Source: Oscillospiraceae bacterium (GTDB lineage: Bacteria > Bacillota > Clostridia > Oscillospirales > CAG-272). Taken from it: a DNA stretch of 34,530 nt. Positions 23,735-32,278 of the stretch are shown one piece after another. Positions within the stretch are counted from its first letter, which is position 1; every line of letters begins with the position of its first letter. A program made the position numbers and the translations under genes. The stretch spans positions 1-34,530 of the forward strand of contig SVTO01000030.1 in NCBI GenBank assembly GCA_015063745.1, given 5' to 3'. The notes under the pieces were generated by a model. The model did not search any database. It worked only from the letters and a program-made list of their open reading frames with translations, and was not told the origin of the DNA.

Positions 23735-24298
23735 ATGGCAACCAGAATTTATATTGACCAAGGGCACAATCCCGTCAATCCAAACGCGGGTGCGGAAGGA
23801 AACGGGTACAGAGAACAGGATCTGGTCTATACAATCGTTCAGGAACTGGCGGAAATGCTGCGGGAGGATGGGTATGAGGTCCGTCTCTCCCGTCCCACGC
23901 CGGAAACCCAGCTGGGTACTTCCACCGGCACTTCCCTCGCCGCACGGGTGAATGAAGCCAATGCGTGGTATGCCAATCTGTTCATCAGTCTGCACACCAA
24001 TGCGTCCGTTGTGTCCTCCGCCACCGGGTCGGAAGCTTATGTATTCCGGCTGGGCAGTATGGCGTCCGTGCTGGCACAGAATATTCTGACCCAGCTGAAT
24101 CTGCAGACGGGGCTGCCGGACCGCGGTGTACTGGCCAGACCTACGCTGTATGTGCTTCGCCGTACCCGAATGCCTGCGGTACTGGTGGAGCTTGGGTTTA
24201 TTTCCAATCCCTACGATGCACAGCTGATGGCAAACCGGCCGGAATTATTTGCCCGCGGGGTTGCGGACGGTGTTTCAGCCTTCTACGGGCTTCTTTGA
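23735..24298 (+). CDS. N-acetylmuramoyl-L-alanine amidase (amidase_3), single domain
   Basis: 187 residues from ATG 23735, behind AAAGGAG 7 bases upstream. Zinc ligands and the catalytic acid are all present: H11 in IDQGHNP, E27 in YREQD, H87 in SLHTNA and E152 in VELGFISN. The protein is only the catalytic domain. It has no signal peptide, membrane anchor, SH3 or LysM wall-binding domain, so it may act inside the cell on recycled muropeptides, be released by lysis, or use another export route. Spore-cortex and prophage amidases of this type exist, but no such neighbours are seen. Its last 24 bases overlap the end of trmD on the opposite strand. Confidence 0.88.
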   Translation: MATRIYIDQGHNPVNPNAGAEGNGYREQDLVYTIVQELAEMLREDGYEVRLSRPTPETQLGTSTGTSLAARVNEANAWYANLFISLHTNASVVSSATGSEAYVFRLGSMASVLAQNILTQLNLQTGLPDRGVLARPTLYVLRRTRMPAVLVELGFISNPYDAQLMANRPELFARGVADGVSAFYGLL

Positions 24299-25060
24299 TT
24301 CCAGCAAGTCGGGGCGGCGTTCCTTTGTGATCTGCAGAGACTGTTCGTGCCGCCATGCTGTGATATTGGCGTGATGACCGGATGACAGTACTGCCGGTAC
24401 TTCCCTGCCGCGGAAAGATACGGGACGGGTGTACTGAGGATATTCCAGCAGATTATCCGAGAAGCTTTCTTCCTCGTGACATTCGGGTACGGCCAGAACA
24501 CCGTCGATCAGTCTGCCTACGCAGTCCGTCAGGATACAGGCAGGCAGTTCTCCGCCGGTCAGCACGTAATCCCCGATGGAGATTTCTTCGTCCACGATTT
24601 CTTCCAGAATCCGCTCGTCCACCCCTTCGTAATGGCCGCACAGGATGATCATTCTGTCATAGGAGGCCAACCGTTTGGCCATGGCCTGATCCAGCACCTT
24701 TCCGCGGGGAGACATATAGACCACTCGGGTGTTTTCTCCCTTTCCCGGGGCCGTGCGGGCATCGATGGTTTCGTCCGGGATCAGATCCAGTGCCGGGTCC
24801 GGTTTGGTATATTCCTCCGCTGTTCCCGTATCGGCCAGCACGGCTTCATAACAGCGGTAGATGGGCGGTGCTGCCATAAGCATTCCCCGTCCGCCGCCGT
24901 AGGGTGTGTCATCCACTCTTCTGTGCTTGTCCCTGGAATAATCACGGATATTATAGGTACGGATGTCTAAAATCCCTTTGGCTCTGGCACGGCCGATGAT
25001 GCTTTCCGATAATACACTGTCCACAAATTCCGGGAACAGCGTCATAATGTCTATTCTCAA
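24275..25060 (-). CDS. trmD: tRNA (guanine-N1-)-methyltransferase TrmD
   Basis: 261 residues. Hallmarks are [13 protein letters not shown] at the start, [12 protein letters not shown] (~51-62), [13 protein letters not shown] (~138-150) and [14 protein letters not shown] (~161-174), which forms the SAM-binding trefoil knot. It methylates G37 of tRNAs read at CNN codons, preventing frameshifts. It starts within the stop of rimM (4-base overlap) and the two form an operon. In most Bacillota rpsP and rplS flank this pair; here rplS is replaced by a convergent amidase gene that overlaps the trmD end by 24 bases. Confidence 0.97.
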   Translation of the reverse strand: MRIDIMTLFPEFVDSVLSESIIGRARAKGILDIRTYNIRDYSRDKHRRVDDTPYGGGRGMLMAAPPIYRCYEAVLADTGTAEEYTKPDPALDLIPDETIDARTAPGKGENTRVVYMSPRGKVLDQAMAKRLASYDRMIILCGHYEGVDERILEEIVDEEISIGDYVLTGGELPACILTDCVGRLIDGVLAVPECHEEESFSDNLLEYPQYTRPVSFRGREVPAVLSSGHHANITAWRHEQSLQITKERRPDLLESKKPVEG

Positions 25061-25584
25061 TTTTCCCGCATCCCTTCGATCAGTTTCACATAAATACCGG
25101 CGTCTTCCCCTTCCACGATCCGTTTCTTTATGAATTCGGCCACGCCGGGGATCATGAAGGTTTTGCCGTTTTCTTCGGTTACGACATAGATATCCTGTAC
25201 GCCTGCGGTCAGCACATCGGTAAGGATGCCGTACTGTTCACCGGTTTCTTCGTCGATGACCGGCAGGTTCAGCATATCCGCGATGAAAACATCGTCCGGA
25301 CGAAGGCGGAAATCCGCTCTGTCCGCGTACAGTACGGTGCCCTTCAGCGGGATGGCGGCGTCCAGAGTATCCACGCCCTCCAGAGCGCACAGTACCATGG
25401 TTTTCTGCACCGATCCCCGCAGGACTTTGTATTCGGTAAAGCTTCCGTTTTTCTCTTTTTTATAAAGCCGTTTCATGCGCGCCAGGGTCATGGGAGTATT
25501 GCAGTAACACTCCAGCCGTACCATGCCCTTTACCCCATGGGTACCGACGATTTTTCCACATTCGAGATATTGTTCTTTCGGCAT
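25057..25584 (-). CDS. rimM: Ribosome maturation factor RimM
   Basis: 175 residues from ATG 25584, which has GGAGG 4 bases upstream and the normal RimM length; the open frame further upstream lacks a ribosome site. The N-terminal [15 protein letters not shown] (~11-25) and the PRC-barrel [24 protein letters not shown] region are diagnostic. It assists 30S head maturation by binding S19. Its stop overlaps the start of trmD. A promoter with 17-base spacing lies at 25657-25685. Confidence 0.95.
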   Translation of the reverse strand: MPKEQYLECGKIVGTHGVKGMVRLECYCNTPMTLARMKRLYKKEKNGSFTEYKVLRGSVQKTMVLCALEGVDTLDAAIPLKGTVLYADRADFRLRPDDVFIADMLNLPVIDEETGEQYGILTDVLTAGVQDIYVVTEENGKTFMIPGVAEFIKKRIVEGEDAGIYVKLIEGMREN

Positions 25585-25656
25585 ATTTCCTCCGTTATTC
25601 TCATCCGGTGAGTACAGTTTTCGGGAAACACTTTTCCCATTTTCCATTCTGTTACA

Positions 25657-25685
25657 AGTATACCACAGAGACGGGTGGAAATCAA
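25657..25685 (-). promoter_or_regulatory. promoter of rimM-trmD
   Basis: On the minus strand, TTGATT (25680-25685), 17 bases, TATACT (25657-25662). The leader is about 65 nt. Confidence 0.65.
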
Positions 25686-25730
25686 GTCATTCATGGGATT
25701 TTACGGGGGAGTTGGGGCAAGTATGTTCTT

Positions 25731-25840
25731 GGGGGAAGGAAAACTTTTTGCAAAAAGTTCTCCTTCCCCCAAACCCCCATCTTTTCAAAAAACTTGAAAA
25801 AGGGAGCAAGGCTTTTTCAAAAAAAGTTTTGCTCCCTTTT
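25731..25840. repeat. paired-hairpin intergenic repeat element
   Basis: Two hairpins in tandem. The first (25731-25770) has 19-bp arms with one mismatch and a 2-base loop, bounded by GGGGG/CCCCC. The second (25798-25840) has 20-bp arms with two adjacent G-U pairs and is followed on the minus strand by T-rich sequence, so it can terminate the blaR1-like transcript. The G-U pairs fit selection on an RNA form. It resembles short mobile-like intergenic repeats common in clostridial genomes; that comparison is from memory, not from a search. Confidence 0.65.
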
Positions 25841-25873
25841 CGGGGAATGCGGAAATTGCTTATTTCTTTGGTT

Positions 25874-27742
25874 TTAAGGGGTGATCAGGGTTTCGGAATA
25901 GTGTTCATCCACGATGATGCCGCCCGGGAATTCCGTGGACTGCTCCATGCGCAGACCGCTTCCCACGATAGTGGCGGAATAGGTATTGTTCCCCATGTTC
26001 TCAATATAAATATTGCCCTCTCTGATACGGTCTTCGTATTCGATGAACACGTGGATCTTTCCCTGAGCAGCAATGAGACCTTCGGTATCCTGCGGCGACC
26101 AGTATACAAGCTCTTCTTTCCCGTACTGCCGGTATACGTCGCCTGTAGTTACGGTACCGCTTCTGCCGATCATCTCACCGCCGTAACAGAACACGGATAC
26201 TTTTTCGGGATTGCCGGCAAAATCAAAGGCAAAGGCCGGGTATACGGAGCTGTAGTACGGTTTGAATTCCCACAATGCCATTCCGCAGGCGGATTCGGGT
26301 TTCAGGCTGTGGATATCCCAGATGTATTCACCCATGGCGCTGTTTTTGCTGAAATGCACAAGCCAGACGGCGCCGTCCAACCGCAGAAGGCAATAGCGGT
26401 TGTTGATTTTCTGGTACAGGACTTCGTCGTATGTTTCCAAAAGATTTTTCGGTCCCATCACGGAAGGAACAAAGAAATCGTTCCATTCCCCGTCGGTCCA
26501 CGGAAATTCCTGCCATTCCCATGTAATGGAATCGTTCAGGATTTCCACACCGCCTTGTCTGTCATCCCGGGCAAAGCTGTTTTCCGTGATCAGATATCTG
26601 TAACCCGTATCCCCGAAACTCATGGTCGAGCTGAGGGGATTCATGTATATGCAGGCATCCGAAACGTATGTGTTTACTTCCGTCATTTCGGAGATGGAAT
26701 ATATGGAGGTATACAGAGGAATCGCCTCGAATGACGGTGTGCCTTCCGTGGTCAGCACTTTTGTTTTCGGGGTCACGGCGCATCCGGCCAGAATAACGAG
26801 GGTCAGAATGATGGAAAAGACAGTTTTCGCTTTGGAGGGCTTCCGGAAGTTCAGGGCGCTGCGGATGCGGGTACGGATATTGCCTTCGCTGAATGCCGGA
26901 GAGACGGAGGTTCTTCCCTTCCGTCCGGCGGAAAAATGCAGGAGGGCGGTGGAATATTTCTCTCCCGCATCTTCGCCCAGCTGCTTCAGTACCCCTTCGT
27001 CACAGCGCATTTCCATATCCTTTTCCGCTGTCAGAAATGCGATCCATACAAGGGGATTGAACCAGTGAATGCACAGAGCGAGGTAGGCAAGGTATTTTAT
27101 GATATGATCGAGGTGTCTGATATGGTACTGTTCGTGCAGAAGGACATAGGGCAGTTCCTCTTCGTTCATGGCGGAGGGGATATAGATTTTCGGTTTGATG
27201 ATTCCGGCGGCGAAGGGTACGGAAATGTAGTCGCTCTGCAGGATATTCTTCCCATACGGTACGGCGCCGACCAGCTTCCGGTTCAGGCGGATGGCGGAAA
27301 CAATACCGTACAGCATCATCCCTACCGCACCCGCAGCCCAGAGAGCGGTGACAACGGCCATGGATACACGATCGGTATACTGCCGGGTGGTGTACAGCGG
27401 GAAGCCTACGGTGGGACTGTAGTCATCCGCGGTATAGGAATCGGATGCCGGATCGTATGAGACGATCTGGTAGAAATCCGGCTCCGCTGCGGGGATATAG
27501 GAAACGGTGGCGGATATATCGATTTCCTCGGCCTCTCCCGGTCGTGCGACGGTGACCACCGACATGGGGGACGGCAGAGAGATCGGACACAGCAGGCGGA
27601 ACAGTACAGCGGACCACAGCAGCCAGGAATAGATTTTCGGGGATTTACGCAGCAGCAGGCGGGTCAGCAATACAACAAGGATGATGAATCCGGACACAAG
27701 GCTCATGTTTAGGATTTTCGGAAAAAGAGTATACCATGTCAT
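25874..27742 (-). CDS. BlaR1/MecR1-type M56 sensor metallopeptidase with an atypical sensor domain
   Basis: 622 residues from ATG 27742, one base after the repressor stop. AGAGG lies 8 bases upstream; the longer open frame would overlap the repressor. N-terminal membrane segments flank the M56 zinc site HEQYH (203-207). A further membrane segment at ~325-343, ending VILAGCAV, leads to an extracellular domain of ~280 residues. In BlaR1/MecR1 that domain is a penicillin-binding fold with SxxK; I see no SxxK, SxN or KTG set here, so the signal is probably not a beta-lactam acylation. Known members cleave the partner BlaI/MecI repressor on sensing. The pair is co-transcribed. Confidence 0.82.
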   Translation of the reverse strand: MTWYTLFPKILNMSLVSGFIILVVLLTRLLLRKSPKIYSWLLWSAVLFRLLCPISLPSPMSVVTVARPGEAEEIDISATVSYIPAAEPDFYQIVSYDPASDSYTADDYSPTVGFPLYTTRQYTDRVSMAVVTALWAAGAVGMMLYGIVSAIRLNRKLVGAVPYGKNILQSDYISVPFAAGIIKPKIYIPSAMNEEELPYVLLHEQYHIRHLDHIIKYLAYLALCIHWFNPLVWIAFLTAEKDMEMRCDEGVLKQLGEDAGEKYSTALLHFSAGRKGRTSVSPAFSEGNIRTRIRSALNFRKPSKAKTVFSIILTLVILAGCAVTPKTKVLTTEGTPSFEAIPLYTSIYSISEMTEVNTYVSDACIYMNPLSSTMSFGDTGYRYLITENSFARDDRQGGVEILNDSITWEWQEFPWTDGEWNDFFVPSVMGPKNLLETYDEVLYQKINNRYCLLRLDGAVWLVHFSKNSAMGEYIWDIHSLKPESACGMALWEFKPYYSSVYPAFAFDFAGNPEKVSVFCYGGEMIGRSGTVTTGDVYRQYGKEELVYWSPQDTEGLIAAQGKIHVFIEYEDRIREGNIYIENMGNNTYSATIVGSGLRMEQSTEFPGGIIVDEHYSETLITP

Positions 27743-27743
27743 A

Positions 27744-28106
27744 TCATTTTCCTCTGCTTTCCGCAATCAGCTTTTCCAGCTCCGCAATCTCCGTTTCCGA
27801 CAGCTTTTTCCGGGAAGCGAAGGCGGCTATGAAGGCAGGCAGGGAGCCGTCGAAGGTATCTTCCACGAACTGCTCGCTCTGCATGGCGTAAAATGTATCT
27901 TTGTCGATCTTTGAAGTTACGATTCCCTTTTCGTTTTGGAAAATTCCCCGTTCACACAGCTTGTGCAGGATGGTATAGGTGGTGGGTTTCTTCCAATGCA
28001 GGGCTTCGGCGCACAGGCGGACAAGCTCTCCCGATGCAATTGGTTCGTTCTGCCAGATGATGTCCGCAAAACGGGATTCGATTTCTCCCAGTCGGATTTC
28101 GGGCAT
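27744..28106 (-). CDS. BlaI/MecI/CopY-family repressor
   Basis: 120 residues, the family length. The N-terminal winged helix reads LGEIESRFADIIWQNEPIASGELVRL, then HWKKPTTYTILHKLCERG as the recognition helix, followed by EKGIVTSKIDKDTFYAM as the wing. The C-terminal third is the dimerisation and cleavage region. It should bind the two 23-base operators at 28124-28171 and repress its own operon with the M56 sensor. AGGAGG lies about 7 bases before the ATG. Autoregulation is inferred from the operator positions. Confidence 0.9.
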   Translation of the reverse strand: MPEIRLGEIESRFADIIWQNEPIASGELVRLCAEALHWKKPTTYTILHKLCERGIFQNEKGIVTSKIDKDTFYAMQSEQFVEDTFDGSLPAFIAAFASRKKLSETEIAELEKLIAESRGK

Positions 28107-28123
28107 GATACTTCCTCCTCTGA

Positions 28124-28146
28124 TTGGTTTATTAGCTGTAGACCAA
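28124..28146. promoter_or_regulatory. BlaI-type operator 2 (proximal)
   Basis: Inverted repeat TTGGTTTA, 7 bases, TAGACCAA (7 of 8 symmetrical). It has the same half-site and spacing as operator 1, with centres 25 bp apart. It covers the transcription start and 5' leader of the repressor gene. Confidence 0.7.
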
Positions 28147-28148
28147 TA

Positions 28149-28171
28149 TTAGTTTATCACGAGTAAACCAA
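28149..28171. promoter_or_regulatory. BlaI-type operator 1 (promoter-overlapping)
   Basis: Inverted repeat TTAGTTTA, 7 bases, TAAACCAA (7 of 8 symmetrical). It covers the whole -10 box and most of the spacer of the repressor promoter, so bound repressor would exclude RNA polymerase. Confidence 0.7.
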
Positions 28172-28179
28172 TTTGTCAA
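28151..28179 (-). promoter_or_regulatory. sigma-A promoter of the BlaI/BlaR1-like operon
   Basis: On the minus strand, consensus TTGACA (28174-28179), 17 bases, TAAACT (28151-28156). Confidence 0.78.
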
Positions 28180-28257
28180 TAGGCGGCAAAAGATATTACA
28201 AAATGTTCACAGACTGCAAAAAAACCGTAAAATAACAGAAAATTTCCATTTGCCGTA

Positions 28258-28286
28258 TTTATTTTATGAAGCGTATGTGATATAAT
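28258..28286 (+). promoter_or_regulatory. promoter of the asnB-ligase-racemase-murE operon
   Basis: Extended -10 TGATATAAT (TATAAT at 28281-28286), 17 bases after a weak TTTATT (28258-28263). The predicted leader of about 52 nt carries a small TGCCC/GGGCA hairpin before the ribosome site. Confidence 0.6.
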
Positions 28287-28343
28287 AGTATACTGTAGAA
28301 GTATATGCCCACGGGCAATGACATAAAGTGAGGTTTTACTACC

Positions 28344-30191
28344 ATGTGTGGTTTCATCGGTTTTACCGGTATGCTGGCGAACAGACGCGAGGTTCTGAAA
28401 AAAATGGCGGACCGGATCATCCACAGAGGTCCCGATTCCGAAGGATTTCATATTTCCGGCGAAAGCGACTGTGACGCCGTTTCCCTGGGTTTCCGCAGAC
28501 TATCCATTATTGACCTGGCGGACGGGTCCCAGCCCATGTACAACGAAGACGGCAGTATTGTCATCGTTTTCAACGGAGAGATCTACAATTTCATGGAACT
28601 GCGGGATCAGCTGATCGCCTGCGGACACGTTTTCAAAACCCGGTGCGATACGGAAGTTCTGGTACACGGTTACGAAGAATTCGGCGAAAAGCTTCCGGAA
28701 AAGCTGAGAGGGATGTTCGCTTTCGTGATCTGGGACGAACGGAAAAAGCGGCTGTTCGGTGCCCGTGACCATTTCGGGATCAAGCCCTTTTACTACAGTC
28801 TGCCTAAGGATGGTGTTTTCCTGTTCGGTTCGGAGATCAAGAGCTTTCTGGAGCATCCCGATTTCCGCTGTGCCGTGAATCCCAATGCCCTTCGTGCCTA
28901 TCTGACCTTCCAGTATTCCGCGCAGGAAGAGACCTTCTTTGCAGGTACCTTCAAGCTGCCGCCGGCCCATTATTTCACCTATGAAAACGGTGTGCTCACC
29001 AAGACCCGTTACTGGGATGTGGATTTCTCAAAGAAGACCTCCATGTCCTACGAAGAAAGTGCCGAAGCCATTGATGCGAGAGTACGTGAATCCGTTGCCG
29101 CTCACAGAATCAGTGATGTGCCCCTGGGTGCGTTCCTGTCCGGCGGGGTGGACTCCAGCTATATTACCGCCTGCCTGATGCCCGAGGATACCTTCTCCGT
29201 GGGGTACGGTTCGGTAAACAACAAATTTGACGAAACCGGAGAAGCCGAGGCCCTGTCCGAAAAGCTGGGGATTCAGAATTATCTCCGCCATCTTACTGCC
29301 GAGGAATGTCTGGATGCCTTTGCGACGATCCAGTATCACATGGATGAACCCCAGTCCAATCCTTCCTCCGTTCCCCTGTATTTCTTAGCCAAGCTGGCCA
29401 AGGAACACGTTACCGTTGTTCTTTCCGGCGAAGGCGCGGATGAAATTTATGCGGGTTACGAGTGGTATGCGGACACGCCGCTGATGCAGAAGTACAAAAA
29501 GATTCCCGCGCCCCTCCGCCGTATGGCTGCCGGGATCACAAAGGGACTCCCCTACTTCAAGGGACACGATTTCATTCTCCACGGTACCGGCAGACCGGAG
29601 GATTACTTCATCGGTCAGGCGCTGGTATTCCCGGAAAAGGAAGCACTGGATATTCTCAAGCCCGCTTACCGCAATGCACCTTCCGTGCGGGATATCACCG
29701 ATCCCATTTATGACAGAGTGCGGGATCTCCATGAAGTGGAAAAAAAGCAGTATCTGGACCTGAATCTGTGGCTGCCCGGGGATATTCTCCTGAAGGCGGA
29801 CAAGATGAGCATGGCCCATTCTCTGGAGCTTCGTGTACCTTATCTGGACAAATATGTGATGGAAGAAGCTGCTATGCTGCCCGTTTCCTACAAGCTGGAC
29901 GGTAAGGATACCAAAGCGGTACTCCGTACGGCGGCCAACAAGACCCTGCCGGACGAATGGGCACACAGACCCAAGAAAGGCTTCCCCGTGCCGATCCGCG
30001 ACTGGCTGAAGGAAGAAGGAACTTACCAATCCGTCAAGGCCTGTCTGACCTCCGATGTAGCTGAGCAGTATTTCGATACCGCCGCTCTCTGCAGACTGCT
30101 GGACGATCACCGTGCCGGTACTGCCATGAACCAGCGCAAGATCTGGACGGTATACACCTTCCTGACATGGCACAAGCAATTCATCGGCTGA
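28344..30191 (+). CDS. asnB: Glutamine-hydrolysing asparagine synthetase (AsnB/AsnH type)
   Basis: 615 residues. N-terminal class II glutaminase: nucleophile C2 in MCGFIGFTG, RRLSIIDL (~52), NGEIYNFMELR (~76) and the RDHFGIKPFYY block (~136). C-terminal synthetase: PP-loop LSGGVDSS (~263-270) and LSGEGADEIYAGY (~360). It moves the glutamine amide to a carboxylate via an acyl-AMP. Free asparagine synthesis is possible. Homologues that amidate peptidoglycan are known (L. lactis AsnH on D-Asp bridges; B. subtilis AsnB on mDAP). Because it leads an operon with a D-Asp ligase, racemase and murE, a wall-amidation role is a fair inference. Weak TGAGG lies about 11 bases before the ATG. Confidence 0.92.
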   Translation: MCGFIGFTGMLANRREVLKKMADRIIHRGPDSEGFHISGESDCDAVSLGFRRLSIIDLADGSQPMYNEDGSIVIVFNGEIYNFMELRDQLIACGHVFKTRCDTEVLVHGYEEFGEKLPEKLRGMFAFVIWDERKKRLFGARDHFGIKPFYYSLPKDGVFLFGSEIKSFLEHPDFRCAVNPNALRAYLTFQYSAQEETFFAGTFKLPPAHYFTYENGVLTKTRYWDVDFSKKTSMSYEESAEAIDARVRESVAAHRISDVPLGAFLSGGVDSSYITACLMPEDTFSVGYGSVNNKFDETGEAEALSEKLGIQNYLRHLTAEECLDAFATIQYHMDEPQSNPSSVPLYFLAKLAKEHVTVVLSGEGADEIYAGYEWYADTPLMQKYKKIPAPLRRMAAGITKGLPYFKGHDFILHGTGRPEDYFIGQALVFPEKEALDILKPAYRNAPSVRDITDPIYDRVRDLHEVEKKQYLDLNLWLPGDILLKADKMSMAHSLELRVPYLDKYVMEEAAMLPVSYKLDGKDTKAVLRTAANKTLPDEWAHRPKKGFPVPIRDWLKEEGTYQSVKACLTSDVAEQYFDTAALCRLLDDHRAGTAMNQRKIWTVYTFLTWHKQFIG

Positions 30192-30225
30192 ACACAATTT
30201 TAACATAGAGTAAGAAGGAATCATT

Positions 30226-31464
30226 ATGGATCAGACCATTACTCCCGTCATTTTAGGCGCGGATCTGAACTGTTACAATGTAGCCAGAGCTTTTCATATG
30301 CGCTACGGTGTAAAGTCCTATGCGTTCGGACGTTACGCCATTGCGCCTACCAAATATTCCACCATCATTCACTTTACCGTGATTCCCGATATTGACACGG
30401 ATGCGGTAATGCTCGATACCCTGCACCGTTTTGCCGATGCCCATCTCGGGGAAAAGCTGGTGCTGTTCGGATGCACCGACGATTATGCAGCCATGATCAT
30501 CCGCAACAAGGATGAGCTGTCCGATTATATCATTCCCTATCCTTCTGTCCATCTGATGGATCCTCTGTCCAAAAAGGCGGAGTTCTATGAGACCTGCGAC
30601 AAGTTCGGGATTCCCTATCCCTCCACTGTCGTCCTCAAAGAAGCGGCAAAGCAGGATATGCTGACGGCTGAAAAGCTCGGTTTCCCCTATCCGATCATTG
30701 TCAAGCCCTCCTCCAGTGCGGATTACTGGAAGTTCCCCTTTGACGGCATGAAGAAGGTTTATGTGGCCCATTCTCCCGAAGAAGCGGAAAAAATCATCGG
30801 CGACATCTATGCTTCCGGCTACCCGGACAAGATGATCCTCCAGGAATTCATTCCCGGCGGCGACTCCAAGATGCGGGTATTCACCACTTTCTCCGATGAA
30901 AAGGGGAAGGTTCGTGCCATGTGTCTCGGCCATACCCTGCTGGAAGAACATACCCCCAAGGGTCAGGGCAACCATGCCGCCATCATCACCGAACCGGTTT
31001 CCACCCTGCCCATGGCGGAAAAGCTGAAGGATCTGCTGGAATCCGTGGGATACACCGGTTTTGCCAATTTCGACATCAAGGAAAATGCGGACAAGCCCGG
31101 GGATTTCCGGATCTTCGAGATCAATCTCCGTCAGGGCCGCAGTAATTTCTATATGACCACCGCCGGTATGAATGTGGCTGAGCTGGCCACCGAAGTATTC
31201 ACCTCCGACGGGTATGACTGTGTACGCTGTGAAAAGGAAACCTTCTGGCATCACATTCCCAAGAATGTGGTATACGGCTACACGGATGATATGGCGCTGA
31301 TCCGCAAGGCCAAGGCGCTCAAGGCTGCCGGTGAGGAAAAATCTTCTCTCTGGTATCCCAAGGATATGTGCAAAAATCCCCTGCGTCTGATCTGCGTACT
31401 GGAACAGCTGCGCCGTCAGAACAAGAAGTATAAAGTATATTGTCCCAAACCCAACCATAAATAA
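30226..31464 (+). CDS. ATP-grasp D-aspartate ligase family (peptidoglycan cross-bridge)
   Basis: A 412-residue ATP-grasp enzyme. The N-terminal PVILGADLNCYNVARAF and APTKYS blocks, central YPIIVKPSSSADYWKF (ATP-binding lysine), MILQEFIPGGDSKMRV, MCLGHTLLEEHTPKG, and C-terminal YTGFANFDIK with FEINLRQGRSNFY match, block for block, what I remember of the Enterococcus faecium D-Asp ligase (Aslfm). That enzyme activates D-Asp with ATP and joins it to the side-chain amine of L-Lys in the stem peptide. The neighbouring aspartate racemase repeats the Aslfm/Racfm pairing. Cytoplasmic; AAGGA precedes the ATG; 34 bases after asnB. Another amino-acid or carboxylate ligase is possible but less likely. 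Confidence 0.82.
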   Translation: MDQTITPVILGADLNCYNVARAFHMRYGVKSYAFGRYAIAPTKYSTIIHFTVIPDIDTDAVMLDTLHRFADAHLGEKLVLFGCTDDYAAMIIRNKDELSDYIIPYPSVHLMDPLSKKAEFYETCDKFGIPYPSTVVLKEAAKQDMLTAEKLGFPYPIIVKPSSSADYWKFPFDGMKKVYVAHSPEEAEKIIGDIYASGYPDKMILQEFIPGGDSKMRVFTTFSDEKGKVRAMCLGHTLLEEHTPKGQGNHAAIITEPVSTLPMAEKLKDLLESVGYTGFANFDIKENADKPGDFRIFEINLRQGRSNFYMTTAGMNVAELATEVFTSDGYDCVRCEKETFWHHIPKNVVYGYTDDMALIRKAKALKAAGEEKSSLWYPKDMCKNPLRLICVLEQLRRQNKKYKVYCPKPNHK

Positions 31465-31478
31465 AGGATTGTGATTGT

Positions 31479-32249
31479 ATGAACGGTCCCCGTCCGCTGC
31501 TTGGCATTCTGGGAGGACTCGGTCCTCTTGCCAGCGCCTATTTTTACGAAATGATCACCGGCTTCACCAAGGCCGAAACCGATCAGGAACATATTGATAT
31601 CATTCTCTCCAGCCGTGCATCCACACCGGACAGAACGGATTTCATTCTCGGGAAAAGTGATGAGAATCCCCTGCCATACATGATTCACGATGCCCGTTCG
31701 CTGGAAACTTACGGCGCTACCGCCATTGTGATTCCCTGCAATACGGCTCACCATTTCCTGCTGGAAGTGCGCCGCGCGGTTAATGTGCCCGTACCCAGCA
31801 TCATCACCGAAACCACGCTGTATCTGAAACGGAACGGTTACAAAAAGGCCTGTATTCTGGCCACTGCCGGGACGATTCATTCCGGTTCCTATCAGCAGGA
31901 GCTGACCAAGCACGGAATGGATTTCGCCATTCCCGATGAAAAGGGCCAGGCGATTGTGATGGATATTATTTACAACGACATCAAAAAAGGGGTTATTCCG
32001 CCGGCCGAAAAGCTGTATCAGGTGGCAGAGCCTCTGTTTGCCGACGGGTGCGACTGTGCCATTCTTGCCTGCACCGAGCTTTCGCTGATGCAGAGAGTTA
32101 TGGATGACAGACGGTTTGTGGATTCCCTGGCTGTGCTGGCGGCTGTTTCCATTCGTCTGATGGGTCATGAGACCGTCGGTTTCGCCGATACGGGTGATTT
32201 GGGTGACATGGGTCGGTTCCGGGATTTTCCCCATCCCGTGCTTCCCTGA
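31479..32249 (+). CDS. Aspartate/glutamate racemase family, likely aspartate racemase
   Basis: 256 residues, PLP-independent Asp/Glu racemase superfamily. Catalytic cysteines are C87 in IPCNTAHH and C198 in LACTELS. The N-terminal LGILGGLGPLASAYFYEMI block is that of the aspartate rather than glutamate racemase branch. It should interconvert L-Asp and D-Asp and so feed the D-Asp ligase gene 14 bases upstream. An in-frame tail after MGHETVGF is rich in Gly and Asp and is not conserved in the family as I know it. GGATTG is a weak ribosome site. Glutamate racemase (MurI) is the alternative; the context favours Asp. Confidence 0.85.
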   Translation: MNGPRPLLGILGGLGPLASAYFYEMITGFTKAETDQEHIDIILSSRASTPDRTDFILGKSDENPLPYMIHDARSLETYGATAIVIPCNTAHHFLLEVRRAVNVPVPSIITETTLYLKRNGYKKACILATAGTIHSGSYQQELTKHGMDFAIPDEKGQAIVMDIIYNDIKKGVIPPAEKLYQVAEPLFADGCDCAILACTELSLMQRVMDDRRFVDSLAVLAAVSIRLMGHETVGFADTGDLGDMGRFRDFPHPVLP

Positions 32250-32278
32250 GACCCGTTTGCTGAAAGGATACCATCAAA

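Noticed and set aside
28344-30191. Calling the asparagine synthetase a dedicated D-Asp amidase (AsnH)
   Set aside because: The sequence alone does not separate free asparagine synthesis, mDAP amidation and D-Asp amidation. Kept as an inference from context.
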